From the NCBI GenBank assembly GCA_013400155.1, contig VXBM01000022.1, positions 1,134,910-1,198,909 on the forward strand: a DNA stretch of 64,000 nt, in the 5' to 3' direction. Position 1 is the first letter of the stretch; each line of letters begins with the position of its first letter. Under the pieces are notes generated by a model. The model was not told the origin of the DNA, did not search any database, and saw nothing but the letters and a program-made list of their open reading frames with translations. Made by a program: the position numbers and the translations under genes. This DNA comes from Helopsaltes ochotensis. Taxonomy: Eukaryota > Chordata > Aves > Passeriformes > Locustellidae. Of this stretch, positions 40,401 through 52,400 are shown in pieces.

Positions 40401-43400
40401 GTGGTATTTGAATGCATGTTCCTTCTGGTTACCTCTTCCACAAAACCAGATTTTGATTGGTTTTGTACTTCTCAGTAATCCACGATCTTTATGAATTGAA
40501 GCTCAAACTTGTTAGTTACCTGGATATTCCTGTTCTTCTCTAATATACGGGTCGGTGATGGCTGAGTGGACCCCTACCACATTACTCTGGTTGTTTTCTG
40601 AAGGCTGGCAGGTTCACCAGCCTGCATCTTAGCCCATGTGGTCTGTATGTTTACTCCTACACTTCTTCTCTCATTTGGGTTTATTTCACACATTATTCAT
40701 TTGATTCCCTCAATACAAGTTTATCTCACTTTTGCTACATTCATTCCCAGTCTTGACTTTTTCCCTTTCTTCAAATTGCTTGCATTGTTCTCCCTGTGTA
40801 GTTCACAGAGCCTTGCAAGCCTTTCCTTGCATTGCCAAATGGGGAATCTAGGCCTCATGCAGACGTGAGGTACTTTTTAAATACCTTATGGTTATTTTTA
40901 ATCTAGAGGTATTTTTTGCTTTATTGTCTTGATGGGGTAATGTTAACTTATCAGTCTCTTTTTAGATCAGTAAGAGCAAGGAAAGTTGCATTACCAGTCT
41001 AGCTTCAAATGTTCAGTTGTCAGTTTACAATTTTAATTAACCCTTTCTTTCTTGTACTTTAAGCACAACCTCAACGTTTGCCTCAGCCAAATACTTCAGC
41101 ACTGGAAAGAAGTGAGGAAGAAAGTGGCAAATTCCGAAATGGCCATGTGGGTCTGAGTAATGGAAGTGGAATTCACAATGGGGTCAAGCATATGCCTGCA
41201 GACAACAGAAAGCTTTCATCTCCTGTTTCAGAAAAAATGCACAGAAAAATTCAGTCCACCTTGTCTGTCAACAGCAACAGCAGCAAGAAGAGTAAAATAA
41301 GCTCTGTGTTTTCTCAAAAGCCAGGTACTTCACCAGAAGGTAAGCTGATATTCTTATTTAAAAAACCAAACTGAATAAAGACCAACCAAACCTCAGTAAA
41401 ATTATACAATCAACTGAAAATAATTGAAGAGTGTGACTCATGCTCCAGAAGCAAATAGAAGTTAGTAAGATAAAAGACAATCTTCTTTCCTGAAGGAAAA
41501 TATTAAGTATTTGAAGGAAAAAGGAAGGAATGAGAGAGTTCTTGCTTTCAGATGTTTGGTCAACATGATCTGATAATGTTTTAGTCTCTGTATTTAGTAT
41601 CCTGAACTGATAGGAACTCCTGTCAACATTGTCACACATGCAGCAGAAAAAAAAAAATAAAAGTACTACTAGTTCAAAGAATGGTAAATATTTAAATCCA
41701 GTAATGACAGGCTCCATAAGGGTAGACTTTTGAAATGTTCTGTTAGCTGATACCCTGACTATCTGTGAGGTCTGAACACTAGATTATAAAAGAATGACCT
41801 GTGCTTCAGTGCTCAGTGTGCCTTATGCTATATTTGTGATGTAGATAATGTGCACAAAAAAAGGTTCATACTCCTGCATAGCTTAAAAAAGCAAAAGTAA
41901 ATAATTTCTTTTATGTTTTAACTGTGACCCTGTACTCCCACTGCTTGCATTTACACTCATGGTTCCAGAGTTTCTGAGCTTCTCAATCCACTGTCTTCCC
42001 ACCCGGACTAGTACATTCAATGGACTTTGCTACTGCCCTTAACAAGAAGAGTATAGAGACACTGGATATTTTATTGGGTTGAGGCAGGCATAGATGTGAT
42101 TGGTTTAAAAAAACACCTCTAGAGGGAGGGGACAGTCACAGATTCTCAGAGAAGTGGGAGATGGTAGTGTTCAGTGAAGTGGGGAGGATTCTCAGCCTAG
42201 GTGAAAGGATGAGGGATCAGATATGGCATGTAGTGCCCTCAGTGAAGCCTACTGATGTCGGTGGAGTGACTCCTTTTGGCTTCAACTACTCTTGTCAAAC
42301 TTACTCAGCGAATCTGTGTACTAATATCAAGAACAGCTTCAGTTCAGCCCTTCCATGGGCTAGTCCCTCTTGCTATTGTTTATTTTTGTGTTTATCTTCA
42401 AGAATCTACTGTTACTTTTCTGTTGCACTTTAAGTCCTCTAACATTTTTTTCCAAAATCACAACTTCATACTTTCTGTATTTCCTTTTCTGTTACGTGAA
42501 ATATCCTTATATGGTTCTCCTTAGTGCACTTTAAAAAGACTGAATCTTAAGAATCCAAGGTCTGTTCATGTGACTGAAACAAAGTGCAGGCCTCTAAGTT
42601 TTAAGAAATTCAGCCTCTGAAAAAAACCTGTTTTTAGCAAACTTGTTTCAGAGGCAGTGCCTGCCCTGTTCATTCCCCTATACAATTAGTTATGGCAAAC
42701 ATTTCCTTTTTTCTTCTAAAATTATCCTGTAATAAAAACAGTTATTGGGGTTTTTTTTCTGTTTAATAACTGAATATAATTATGTCAAATTACTAAGTTA
42801 TTGAAGAGAAAATTAATGATATCTTCAGATTTTTCTTTAAATGCGAATGTCTGATTTTAATATCCAACACAATTGTATTATTTGCCTGAAACTGCCATCC
42901 TACAATATTTTTATATACAGTAGAAATGTTATTACCCTTAAAGGCATACCTGAGTAGAATATAGATAATTAAATAGTGTTTTGACATTGTATAACTTGCA
43001 TTCTTTCAAAGCACAGAAATACTGGATAGTCCTATTATCACACTCAATTTCACAAGTCACCTAATAGCTAAGGTTAAATATAGTCAACACTTGTACATTG
43101 TAATGTTCTCCTTTTGAATGTGAGAACTTGGATATATGCTCTGAGTACCTTGTCCCATTCTGCAAATGTCTGCAGCTCTAAGTTTTCTTTTACTCACTCT
43201 GAACAAAGCACAGGTTTTATTGTGCAATGATTAAAATATGTCTGGTGCATTATATGCCCATAAGGGAATATTTGTTTTTAAAAGTGATTTTCTGGTTTTG
43301 AAATTTATTTTGCTTTACAGTTCTCTGACAGACATGTTTTATATTTATGTAAACACATCTGCATGCGTGTACAAGCCTTCTGACAGCTTCTTCAGCTTTT

Positions 43401-46400
43401 CAGTAAAGTACCCTATGGGCTACATGACAGAACTATAAACTATAAGTAGTATTCTTAACAAGCTGTTGCCTTTCAGGAAGTATCAATATATACTTTATTT
43501 GTTTTATCATCCCAATTTTTTAGAAGATGCACAATCAGAAAGTCTGGCCACAGGCATTTGAAATATCTAAATAAACACGAAGAAGAGCTCACTGTTTATG
43601 GGAAAAATGATTTATTGATAGCTTAAAAATAGCTATTACTACCAGTCACGTTAACCCCTTATGACTACTTCTGGAAGACTGCATTACAAAAACCTGATAT
43701 AATTAGCCCAGTTACTTGCTTAAAGGGCTGTAATTGCATTTAAATCAGGAATATATGCATATATATCTATATCTATATCTATATCTATATCTATATCTAT
43801 ATCTATATCTATATATATGCTTGATAAATATATCTAATTTTACTAAGCCAGAAGAGTGTATTAATAAGTTCAGTGACTGAGAATTGCACAAACATTCTTT
43901 TAAAATGGTATACATAATTTAATTTGAGCTTAACTTCTGCAGCTTCTTTGTATAATGAACATTTTTGGGCAAAGAGGTGTTTTTCTGAGCAGTTGCCTCT
44001 TCCGATTCAATGACATTTCTGTAGAGGCTATTGACATAGCTTACAGGAAGATGGAAAAAATTCAAAGCTATTGAAAATTATTTGTGACATTTCTTAACTA
44101 CTTGGCTTTGCTTTAACTTGTACCATGTTAACCTCATAAACCACTGGTTACTGCTGAAGAGTTGCTGGGTTTGAATTTACTTATAGGTGTGTATTTGTAT
44201 TCAGGCACATATATATATATATATATAGTGTAATAATATAACTTCCGGGCAGTTTTTTAAATGGTCTTATGCAGAAAGAGACAAGCAATATTTATTTTGT
44301 ACTGTGAGTAATAAATCACCTGAATTAACTCACCTGATTAGTTTACTATAGCATCCAGAAAGTTTTAGTAGAAAGAAAAAAGGTAAACTGGTACACTTTC
44401 AGATATTTCAATTCACTTTAATTTTGCTATTCCTTATGTAGTACCTTGGATTTTATAATGTAATTGCTAGCCTTGTTTGTTTTTTTAAACCTGAAAATAC
44501 ACACCCTGTATTTTTATGTCATCTGCGTTGTACTACTTGAGTGTTCTGGTCTGCTGTCAGTCAGGAGACTTACTGTATTAAGTGAAGGAAAGTGGCCAGA
44601 GGAAAGAAAAAATTATGTCCTCAGAAGGAAGAAAAGCAAAAATTCTGGCTGCCAAGTTGAGTTTAAACTATAGGAAAGAGAAAATATTTTTCTTCTTTTT
44701 TTCCTTATTCCCCCCCCAAAAGCCACATTCTTTTTGATTCTTCTTAAAAGAAAAGATGTGAATATTTCTGGAGCACCACACTTGGCTGTAATGCAAAGCT
44801 TTTCCAGGTCTGCTACTTTGCTCTAAAATATTGTATTTGTTGACAGAACAGAAAGCCGGGAAGGGTTGAAGCAGAATAGAATCAAGAAACACGATGGGCT
44901 TGCCCCCCGTCCTGCACAGAAGCATATTCGGGCTCATGCTTATTTAAAATGTAGCATGCTGCTTCATATACTGCAGATTTCAGTATATATACTAGAAAGC
45001 TAAATGAAGGTCAGTGTTACTTAACCCTGGGTAGCACATCTTCCTGTGAATGTTGGTACTGCTCCTGTTGGTCCCCAAAGTACTAGGCAGTCCTAACACA
45101 AGCTATGGAACCTCCCAGTCTGCCACCCCTCAAAAATTCACCCACTGCAATTAAGAACTCTTTTATTAATTGGTCCAGCTGAAAACTCCACTTGTGCTGT
45201 GGGTCACACCTTATGAGCTTTTGGAGGTGAATTTGTGTAGGAAATGCAACAAATATTTTGGTAGCAGTAGTAAAAAAGCTTTAAAAACTCCTTTTTTAGA
45301 TGAGTCTGTAGTATACGTGGTCATGTCAGCATTCCAGAATATGCTGGTTAGAAACACTTTCACATCCAGTGAGACTTAGGAGGGTGTGAGTGCACTCACC
45401 AGTTCTACTTTTCCTCCACATCTATTATTAATCCATATTGTCCCTGAAGAAATCTTACTCAGCTCCATAACTTACACTACAAAAAACCAAAGGAATTATG
45501 AAATAGTTGGAGTTTCACTCCTAAAAGCAGTTTTAAACACTGTTTCAGTTCTAAAGATTTTTCAAAGGGACTGGATAGGTTTCAGTGAATATTGGGAATA
45601 AAAAAAATTTAGCTCAAAGAAATTTTAATAATATTTTGAATTATTCATGCCAGAGGTGTCACAGTACTTTGAAAATTCTGGTTGGTAGGCCACTAGCAAA
45701 GAGAATTGTTAGTATTTTGCTCCTGTTTGTCATGAGCAGTGGAGAAAAACACTGGAAACATGAAAAAGCAATTGTAAATGAGTAAAAAGGAAGGCAGTCA
45801 AGCTGCTGTGTTCAGATGCAGAGCATCCAGAGCTGTGATGCAGATCCAGATGCAGATCTGTCCAGACAAACTTAAAGAAGAGAGGAGGTCTAAAGGAGAC
45901 AGCCATGAGGCAGCAGAACAGTAAATCTAGATGTCAGGAAATGAAGACAGATGAGTAGCTGAATACATACATATGTGTATCAGAGTGGTGGAAGGTAAGT
46001 AATAATGACATGCAGAGTTGGAGGAGGAAAGGAAAGAAGTTGGGCAGGGGGGAGGATGGGAGAGCAATTAAATTAAGGGAGTGAGGGGCCAAGGTAGGTG
46101 CCTTATTGTTTTCTAAAAACCAAACCGGGTTTTCCTACCAAATCCTTATGAAATTTGATGTTATACAGTTTTCGAATCAAAGCAATCATTTATGAAAAGT
46201 TAAGGATGGAAAGAGGGAATACAGATTTTAATTAATTTTTGACATGAAGCTCTCACTTCTGGTCAAGTTGTTGTGACCTTGGAAGTTACTGTGTTTGGCA
46301 GGGAAGTTCCCACAACTCCAGTGACTTGATATTTTCAGTTTAACGTGGTACTTCACTCAAAAGACTTTTAGCATACACAGTTGGCTGTATTCATTTGGAA

Positions 46401-49400
46401 ACAGTAGATTGTTAAACTATGCTGAACAGATCATGAGCCTGCTTCCTGTATGGACAGTGAGATCTACTCTTTATTCCTTCCTTCCCAGGCTTTCTAAATC
46501 AGAAAGGCACTAGAAGGCAATGGGTTTCTTTCAGGAGAAGTCTTTAGGAAGTGTGGTAAGGCTAGATGCAGCAGTGAGGTAGATAAGGAAAGCCAGCAGC
46601 ATCGGGGTGAGACTCTGGGGAAGGACAGTCAGTGCAGGCTTGTCACCACTTTTAAGTTACCATTCATGCTTTCCCAGAAGCAGAGCCTGAAGCAACCTTC
46701 CTCAGCTTCCTAGGCTGTGCTTTCTGAGTTTGGAGATTAGATGAAGTATTTCACCCAAAGTGTGGGTGTTTTTTTAAATCCAGTGTTTAAAATTCAACTT
46801 TTTGGGGTGCATTTGAATGAGGCATCCCTCTCCCCCTCCCTCTTCATCTTAGTATAATGCAATTTCATCTGTTCTAGATTTTTAATCAAAGCATGGGGTT
46901 GGTGGACACTATTTAGCTCATGCTGCTGACTACATTAATTTATTAGAATATCCCAAGTGATACTGGTGGCTTAACTGAAGACAAAGCAAGTCCAACAAAT
47001 AGCCTTTGTGTTAAGCCAAGGTCTTAAGAGCCACTTGATACATATACATGGAGAGTAATGAGTAGTTGTCTTAGCATGCTAGCAGACTTCTGTTTGAAGT
47101 AGGAGTGTTTTACTTTGCTTTATATAACTTTATATAGGAAAAATGGTTTCCAGAAAACTTTCCTTTAGTGCCCGTGGTTTGCAATAGGATTGTGTTGTTT
47201 TTTTTTCTCTTGAGGGACACCAGAGCAGCAGTAAGTTTTCTTTCATATACTGTTCAGTCATTTGATTGGTGTTATTTAGTGACATTCAGTAAGAATGTGC
47301 ATCAGTAGCCTAACATTGCAGAAATATCTTTGGCCATCTCTCAATCTGGCTTTTTTCTTTTAAACATACATACACTTCTGAAATCCATCCTGTAGCATTA
47401 AGTAGTATTTAGGCAGCTATTTGTTAGTATCCTGCAATCTCTCTACTTCAGCTGAAATTTTATTAGTTATGTTTTAGAAATTGGTTCAAAGTGGGTTTGT
47501 GTCTGAGCATAAAGTGCGAAACAGAGGGTTTTGTTAGACAAGGTTGTATCAGAACACAGTAGTTAATCAGGAAGTGGACAAATAACATTATCATATGGTC
47601 AAATGTAAATGTGTGTTTTTTAAGAATGCATTTTGAAGAGTGATGTGTTTTAAGTGTGATTTATATTGGTTTTTTGCCCAGAAGTCTTGAACGGTAATTT
47701 ACATGTTTTTTAACAGGGCTGAATGGAAAACAGGGCCTGTAACAGAAAAAGGGTCTTCCAACAGCGTCTATTTTATAAGGATATAGTCTAGCTAGCACCT
47801 AACTTTTCTCAGTATTTGCAGTGATGAGCAGTGGCAATGAAGGTTTCATATTCTAAGGAAGTTTTAGGTATTGGAAATTAGCAGATTTTTTAGTATATCT
47901 GCATGTTTAAAATGGATCATTTTACTCCTGAGCTTATCTCTGTGTTGAGAGCTTAAAACATAAGCTTTGATGAAAGTTTCCATGTGTACAATGTGATTTT
48001 TTCAGGCAACATTTTAATTTTCTTTTTCAATAGAGGTAATAGGGGGTTTTTTATTTTAAATGATGAAATATCACATATACTAGGCTTTGTAACTCTGTTT
48101 TCCCCGTCCAAATAAATGTCACTCTTTTATCTAGACATAACCGTATTCCATACAAAATGTCAGTTTGTTCTTTCTGCCTTTTCTTATTTTCCTGTGAACA
48201 TTTTCCTGCATGCAGTGGTTTTTTTCAAAAGAAAGACGGGGTCACAGAGGCTGCCCGGGAGCCCCGTTGCAGGAGCGGTGGAGGTGTGAAGGCGTGCGTG
48301 CCGCCGCTCGGGAATGCTGTTCCTCGCCTCTGCAGCCCTTCAGGAGCCTTGTGCTGGGCTGGTTTCTGCCTGCTGCTCGGAGCCTGGCACTGTGTGCTCA
48401 TCCAGCCCGCGCTGCCGGCCCGCGGGACGCCTGTAGCACCTGCTGGGGCTTCTGTTCAGGGCTCTGCGGGGGCCCGCGCTAAACCCCTGCTGAAGACCTC
48501 AGCTGTCACTTTGATTGTGGGTTTGCCCTTTTTGATTCTCTCTGTGAGACAGCAGAGTGCCTGGAGATTTGTTTTGAGTTATCTGAACTTGGTGAATATA
48601 GTTAGTAAGAAGCTGACCAGGGTCGCCATCCAGTAAGTGAGCTTATTTACCGCTGCAGACGTGAAAAACTTTTATCATATGTGACCTGCCTGCTTGGTAT
48701 GAAAGCTTTTTGAGTCAGTTTGTGACAGGTTAGTGTCAAACATTACAAAAGCAGCCCATAGCAGCCTGCACATACATTTCTCTGTGCGTTTTTCAGTTCA
48801 CCTCCTGCATTTCCTGTACAGTTTTGATGGCTGATTGTTCTCTTAAAAATCTGTTTCTTAAGTAGAGCTGCACTTTTTCATAAAAATGAAGAGGAGATGA
48901 TACAAGGGAAATTGAAATGAAATAAATGTATATTTCAGTATTTAAAAGAAACAAATGCCATGCTAATACCTGTATGCAGAAATTTTAGAAGTAAAAAGTG
49001 TTATGCACATGTGAATGTTTAAAGACATGGACAAACATTATAATAATTTTATTGGTATTGTTTCTTTTCCTTAAATGAACCCCAGTCATAACATGTTGTT
49101 ATGACTGGGGTGAGTTAGAAGTGGAGCCTTCTGGGTTTTTCTAACAGTGTGTAAACAGTTTGAAGGGATCTTAGGCCTATTTCTTGTCTGGATATTTTCT
49201 GTGGTAACATTTAAAATCCAGTTAAAATAGATGTTACATGTACTGTATCCACTCCTTGATTAAATCAGCACGGGTTGGGTGTGTGTGTATGATATAAAGC
49301 AGCAAAAATTTGAATGTGTTGGTTGAGTTCTCTTTGCCTTGGCATTATTTAACAGTTTTGATGAAGTTCCCTTACAAATCTGAGCCATTCGGAGATGTTC

Positions 49401-52400
49401 CAAAGGATTAAGGAAACATCTTCACTTACACTGGTTTTTAAAAATGTCAGATAGGATGACCCTTTTAACTTCAGGTCTTTCATCCCAGACAAAGTGAAAG
49501 AATGAAGATAAGCATGAGTATCTGAAAGCTCACCTTTTTCCCCCAAACGCGAGTTGGTCTAATAAAATGTACTAGCACTGCCTATAGACCAAGACTGTTG
49601 TATTTTATGCCATTTAGCATCGCTTATGGGAGCTTGGATCTAGTCAAAAAAAGTGATATATTGTTTTGATGAAATCAGAAGCATTTGGTAAAAGAACTAA
49701 GGTAGATATACTGGTTTGGAATTTTTTGTTTTTTTTAAAGTATGCCACTGGAATGTGTTCGCACCCCACATCCTCAATTCTATGTGGTGATAGTCTCTAG
49801 TGCAGCATTTCTCAATTAAAGAAAGTGTAGTATAAAAATTGAAAAACAATGTAAATTTGAGACTGGTGTGGTGTAGTGTGGAAGTCCTAAGGAAAAGTTC
49901 ATTAATGATTTGCCTCTGTGATGAAACTTCAATACTTCCACAGAGGTGGAAATTGGTTTAATGAAAACTTAAACCTCAAGAAACTTCAGAGTCAACAGTA
50001 GTGCATCATGGATGTCAAGGCCAATGAAGTTCCATCCACAATAAAGATGTGTCCCTAATTCTTGATTGTACTACTATATCTAATGGGAAAAGAAGAATGA
50101 GACCCTCTGATTCTCAAATAAACTAAAAAGGGCTTAAAGAAATAGATGATTTTAATCTGGCACCAGTGTCATAACTGGTATTACTGTATCATTTGTGTAT
50201 TAGAAAAGACTAGAATATACACAAAGTTTCCAGAAAATACATTGTTGGGCATTAAAATCACTGAGTGTGCAAATACATAAAATATGTTTAGTTCTAGTTG
50301 GATTAAAGTGTTCTACTCCTCAATCATCTGAAAAAAAATCCAGATTTTGATGGGGTAAGGTTAAAGAGTGGAAGTTAAGTACAGTCTTTATGCTTAATGT
50401 ACTAATAAGTTTTGAAATTTAGAATATATGCAATTTAAAATAGTCTCCTTGGTTTTATAAGCTGGAAAAAATTATTGGAGTGTCTTGTGCAAGCAGTGAA
50501 ATATGTTGTAGTGGTCTCCAACATGATAATGAAAAACCTGTGGTCATATCTTTTGAAGTGAGCTTTGGATAGCACTTTCATGGAACCAAGAGGTTGCTGT
50601 AGGAATGTAGATACTAAGAAGGATGAGTTTTGTGTGGCATGTAGGTTTGTTATTACTACAGAAATACAGCATAACTGTATCTTTTTTCTATAATTGCATC
50701 TATAGATAAGAAGCCGAGAAATAGGGGTCATATGTGGAAGAAATTATTCTTCCACCTGTTTTATCCAACTGTATACCAGCCATTTAGAGCCATGATTCTG
50801 AAGTTAGGTAGGACTAGGTAACAGCATGCTTTGTCATGTGTTAAATAATTGCTACCTGGATAGCTATTAAAAGTCAATAACATGAAGAACATAAAATCAT
50901 GATTATTTCAGGTTTGTCCTTGAAATGTGGATCAAAGTTTATGTTCATTGTACAAATGAGTCATTGCAAGAAGGAAGAGAGCACTAAAGGGTATCTCTGC
51001 TTTCTGTTAATTGTTTGTGGAGGTTAGGTAAATTTGGTATATAAAGATTTTTTGAATTGAATATTAGGTTTGCCAGCTGGGGAGAAGGAAATGAAAATAA
51101 AGAGTAGGCAAATCCTTTTAGTGTTCCAGTCAGTGAAGAAGAGATAGAAAAAAGACCTTCTACAGAGTTTCCGTAATACTAATGCCCAAAATTTCTTACT
51201 GTATCTTGGACCATTTTTCGTAGCTTTTACCTTTGAAATACCTTCACTTAAATCAACATGGCTTCTTCTTGTAAGTCTTGATTTGGTGGGGTTTTTTTGG
51301 ATTAGGAGGGAAAAGTTCTTTTGTGGGTCCAGAAAATGCTTTCTGAGTACAATCTCTGTTTTTTAACCTATGAACTCTACTCCTTGCCTATCAATAGAAA
51401 CATATTATAATGGTTGTGAATGTGTATTTCTCTCCCTGCAATTTTACATATGCATGAAGCTGGCAGGATTTTTTTTTTAACATCTTATTTACAATATGTA
51501 TACATACAAAGTTTCATTATAGTGTACTAAAAAAAATTGTAGAACAACATATGTTATTGTTTTATTAGCTTCTTCAAGCTGTATTTTAAAGATGCAATAT
51601 ACTAAAACCTTAGTTCCTTAAAAATGAAGGTTTCTTAGATAGGACTCTTGGCTTCTTTGTCTTTTTCCTTCATGTTAAAAGAAAATCTGAAAGGAGATTT
51701 TACCTGAGCATATTTAACACCATCTCCATGACAACCAGCTAATTAATCACTATCAGTCTGGCTTTGGTCCTCTTCAGCGAACTGATACTCTCCAGCTTTT
51801 TTTTCACATACCTTCTGTGTTTTCTATGAAGGTCATTTATTTAGCCACATTATGTCTTTGGGAGTAGAAGCCTTTTAATACAAGAAACAATTTTCTTTAA
51901 AGCACTTCAAATGTACTTGTGGTTTCCTCTCAGTTTTGCTTCCTGCACAGTAGTAGGGAGATTTTAAGGTTAGGGTTTTGGGGTTTTTTCTCTCTTCCTG
52001 CTTTTTCTGAAATTTCCTTTTTTTCCTTTTGGGCATAAGGGTTCAGTAGTACATTATGACAGTGGCCACATTGCAGTACAGAAATGTCCAAGCTGAGTTT
52101 GCATCTACATAGTATAGTAAGTAAGAATGGGCTAAGGGTTCAAGTAGTTCCTTTGCTTCTTAGGACAGATTTGGCTGGTCTGAGCCTCTGTTGCTGCTTT
52201 GCTGTAAGTATTCATGTTTGCTTGTGTAAGTTATCATTGCACTATCATGCAATCAGAGTTTCTGCAATGTTAGAGGTATTTGGAATCAATCAACGTACTT
52301 GTCATGGCTACTGCATAATTTTTTACATTTATAAATTTGGTTAGAAGGCCTGATAATAGTTTCATTGTTGCAAGCAATTGCAAATTTTCCCCTATGACAG

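Larger units (their letters stand above)
18670..41063 (+). other. MDFIC: MDFIC intron 2 (~22.4 kb, holds the candidate cassette exon)
   Basis: GT at 18670, AG at 41062-41063 (CTTTAAG|CA). Contains the poly-A run at 20370-20391, a T/G tract at about 20696-20762, a CR1 3' end at 24101-24449, the exon candidate at 25611-25712, a GAA/TTC motif array at 32204-32246, a short CTTT microsatellite at about 31865-31885, an A/C-rich tract at about 33225-33385, a 15-N gap with poly-T at 37342-37409, and a solo LTR at 38653-38939. The rest appears to be unique AT-rich sequence. Confidence 0.85.

Noticed and set aside
42613..42655. 10-bp inverted repeat (GCCTCTGAAA / TTTCAGAGGC)
   Set aside because: Perfect 10-bp arms with loops up to about 30 bases are expected once or twice by chance in this window; others at 36787-36817 and 38008-38031 were set aside for the same reason.
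48157..48636. 159-codon open frame on + strand
   Set aside because: It spans the GC-rich islet, where stops are rare. It has no recognised domain, and its ends run into ordinary AT-rich intron.
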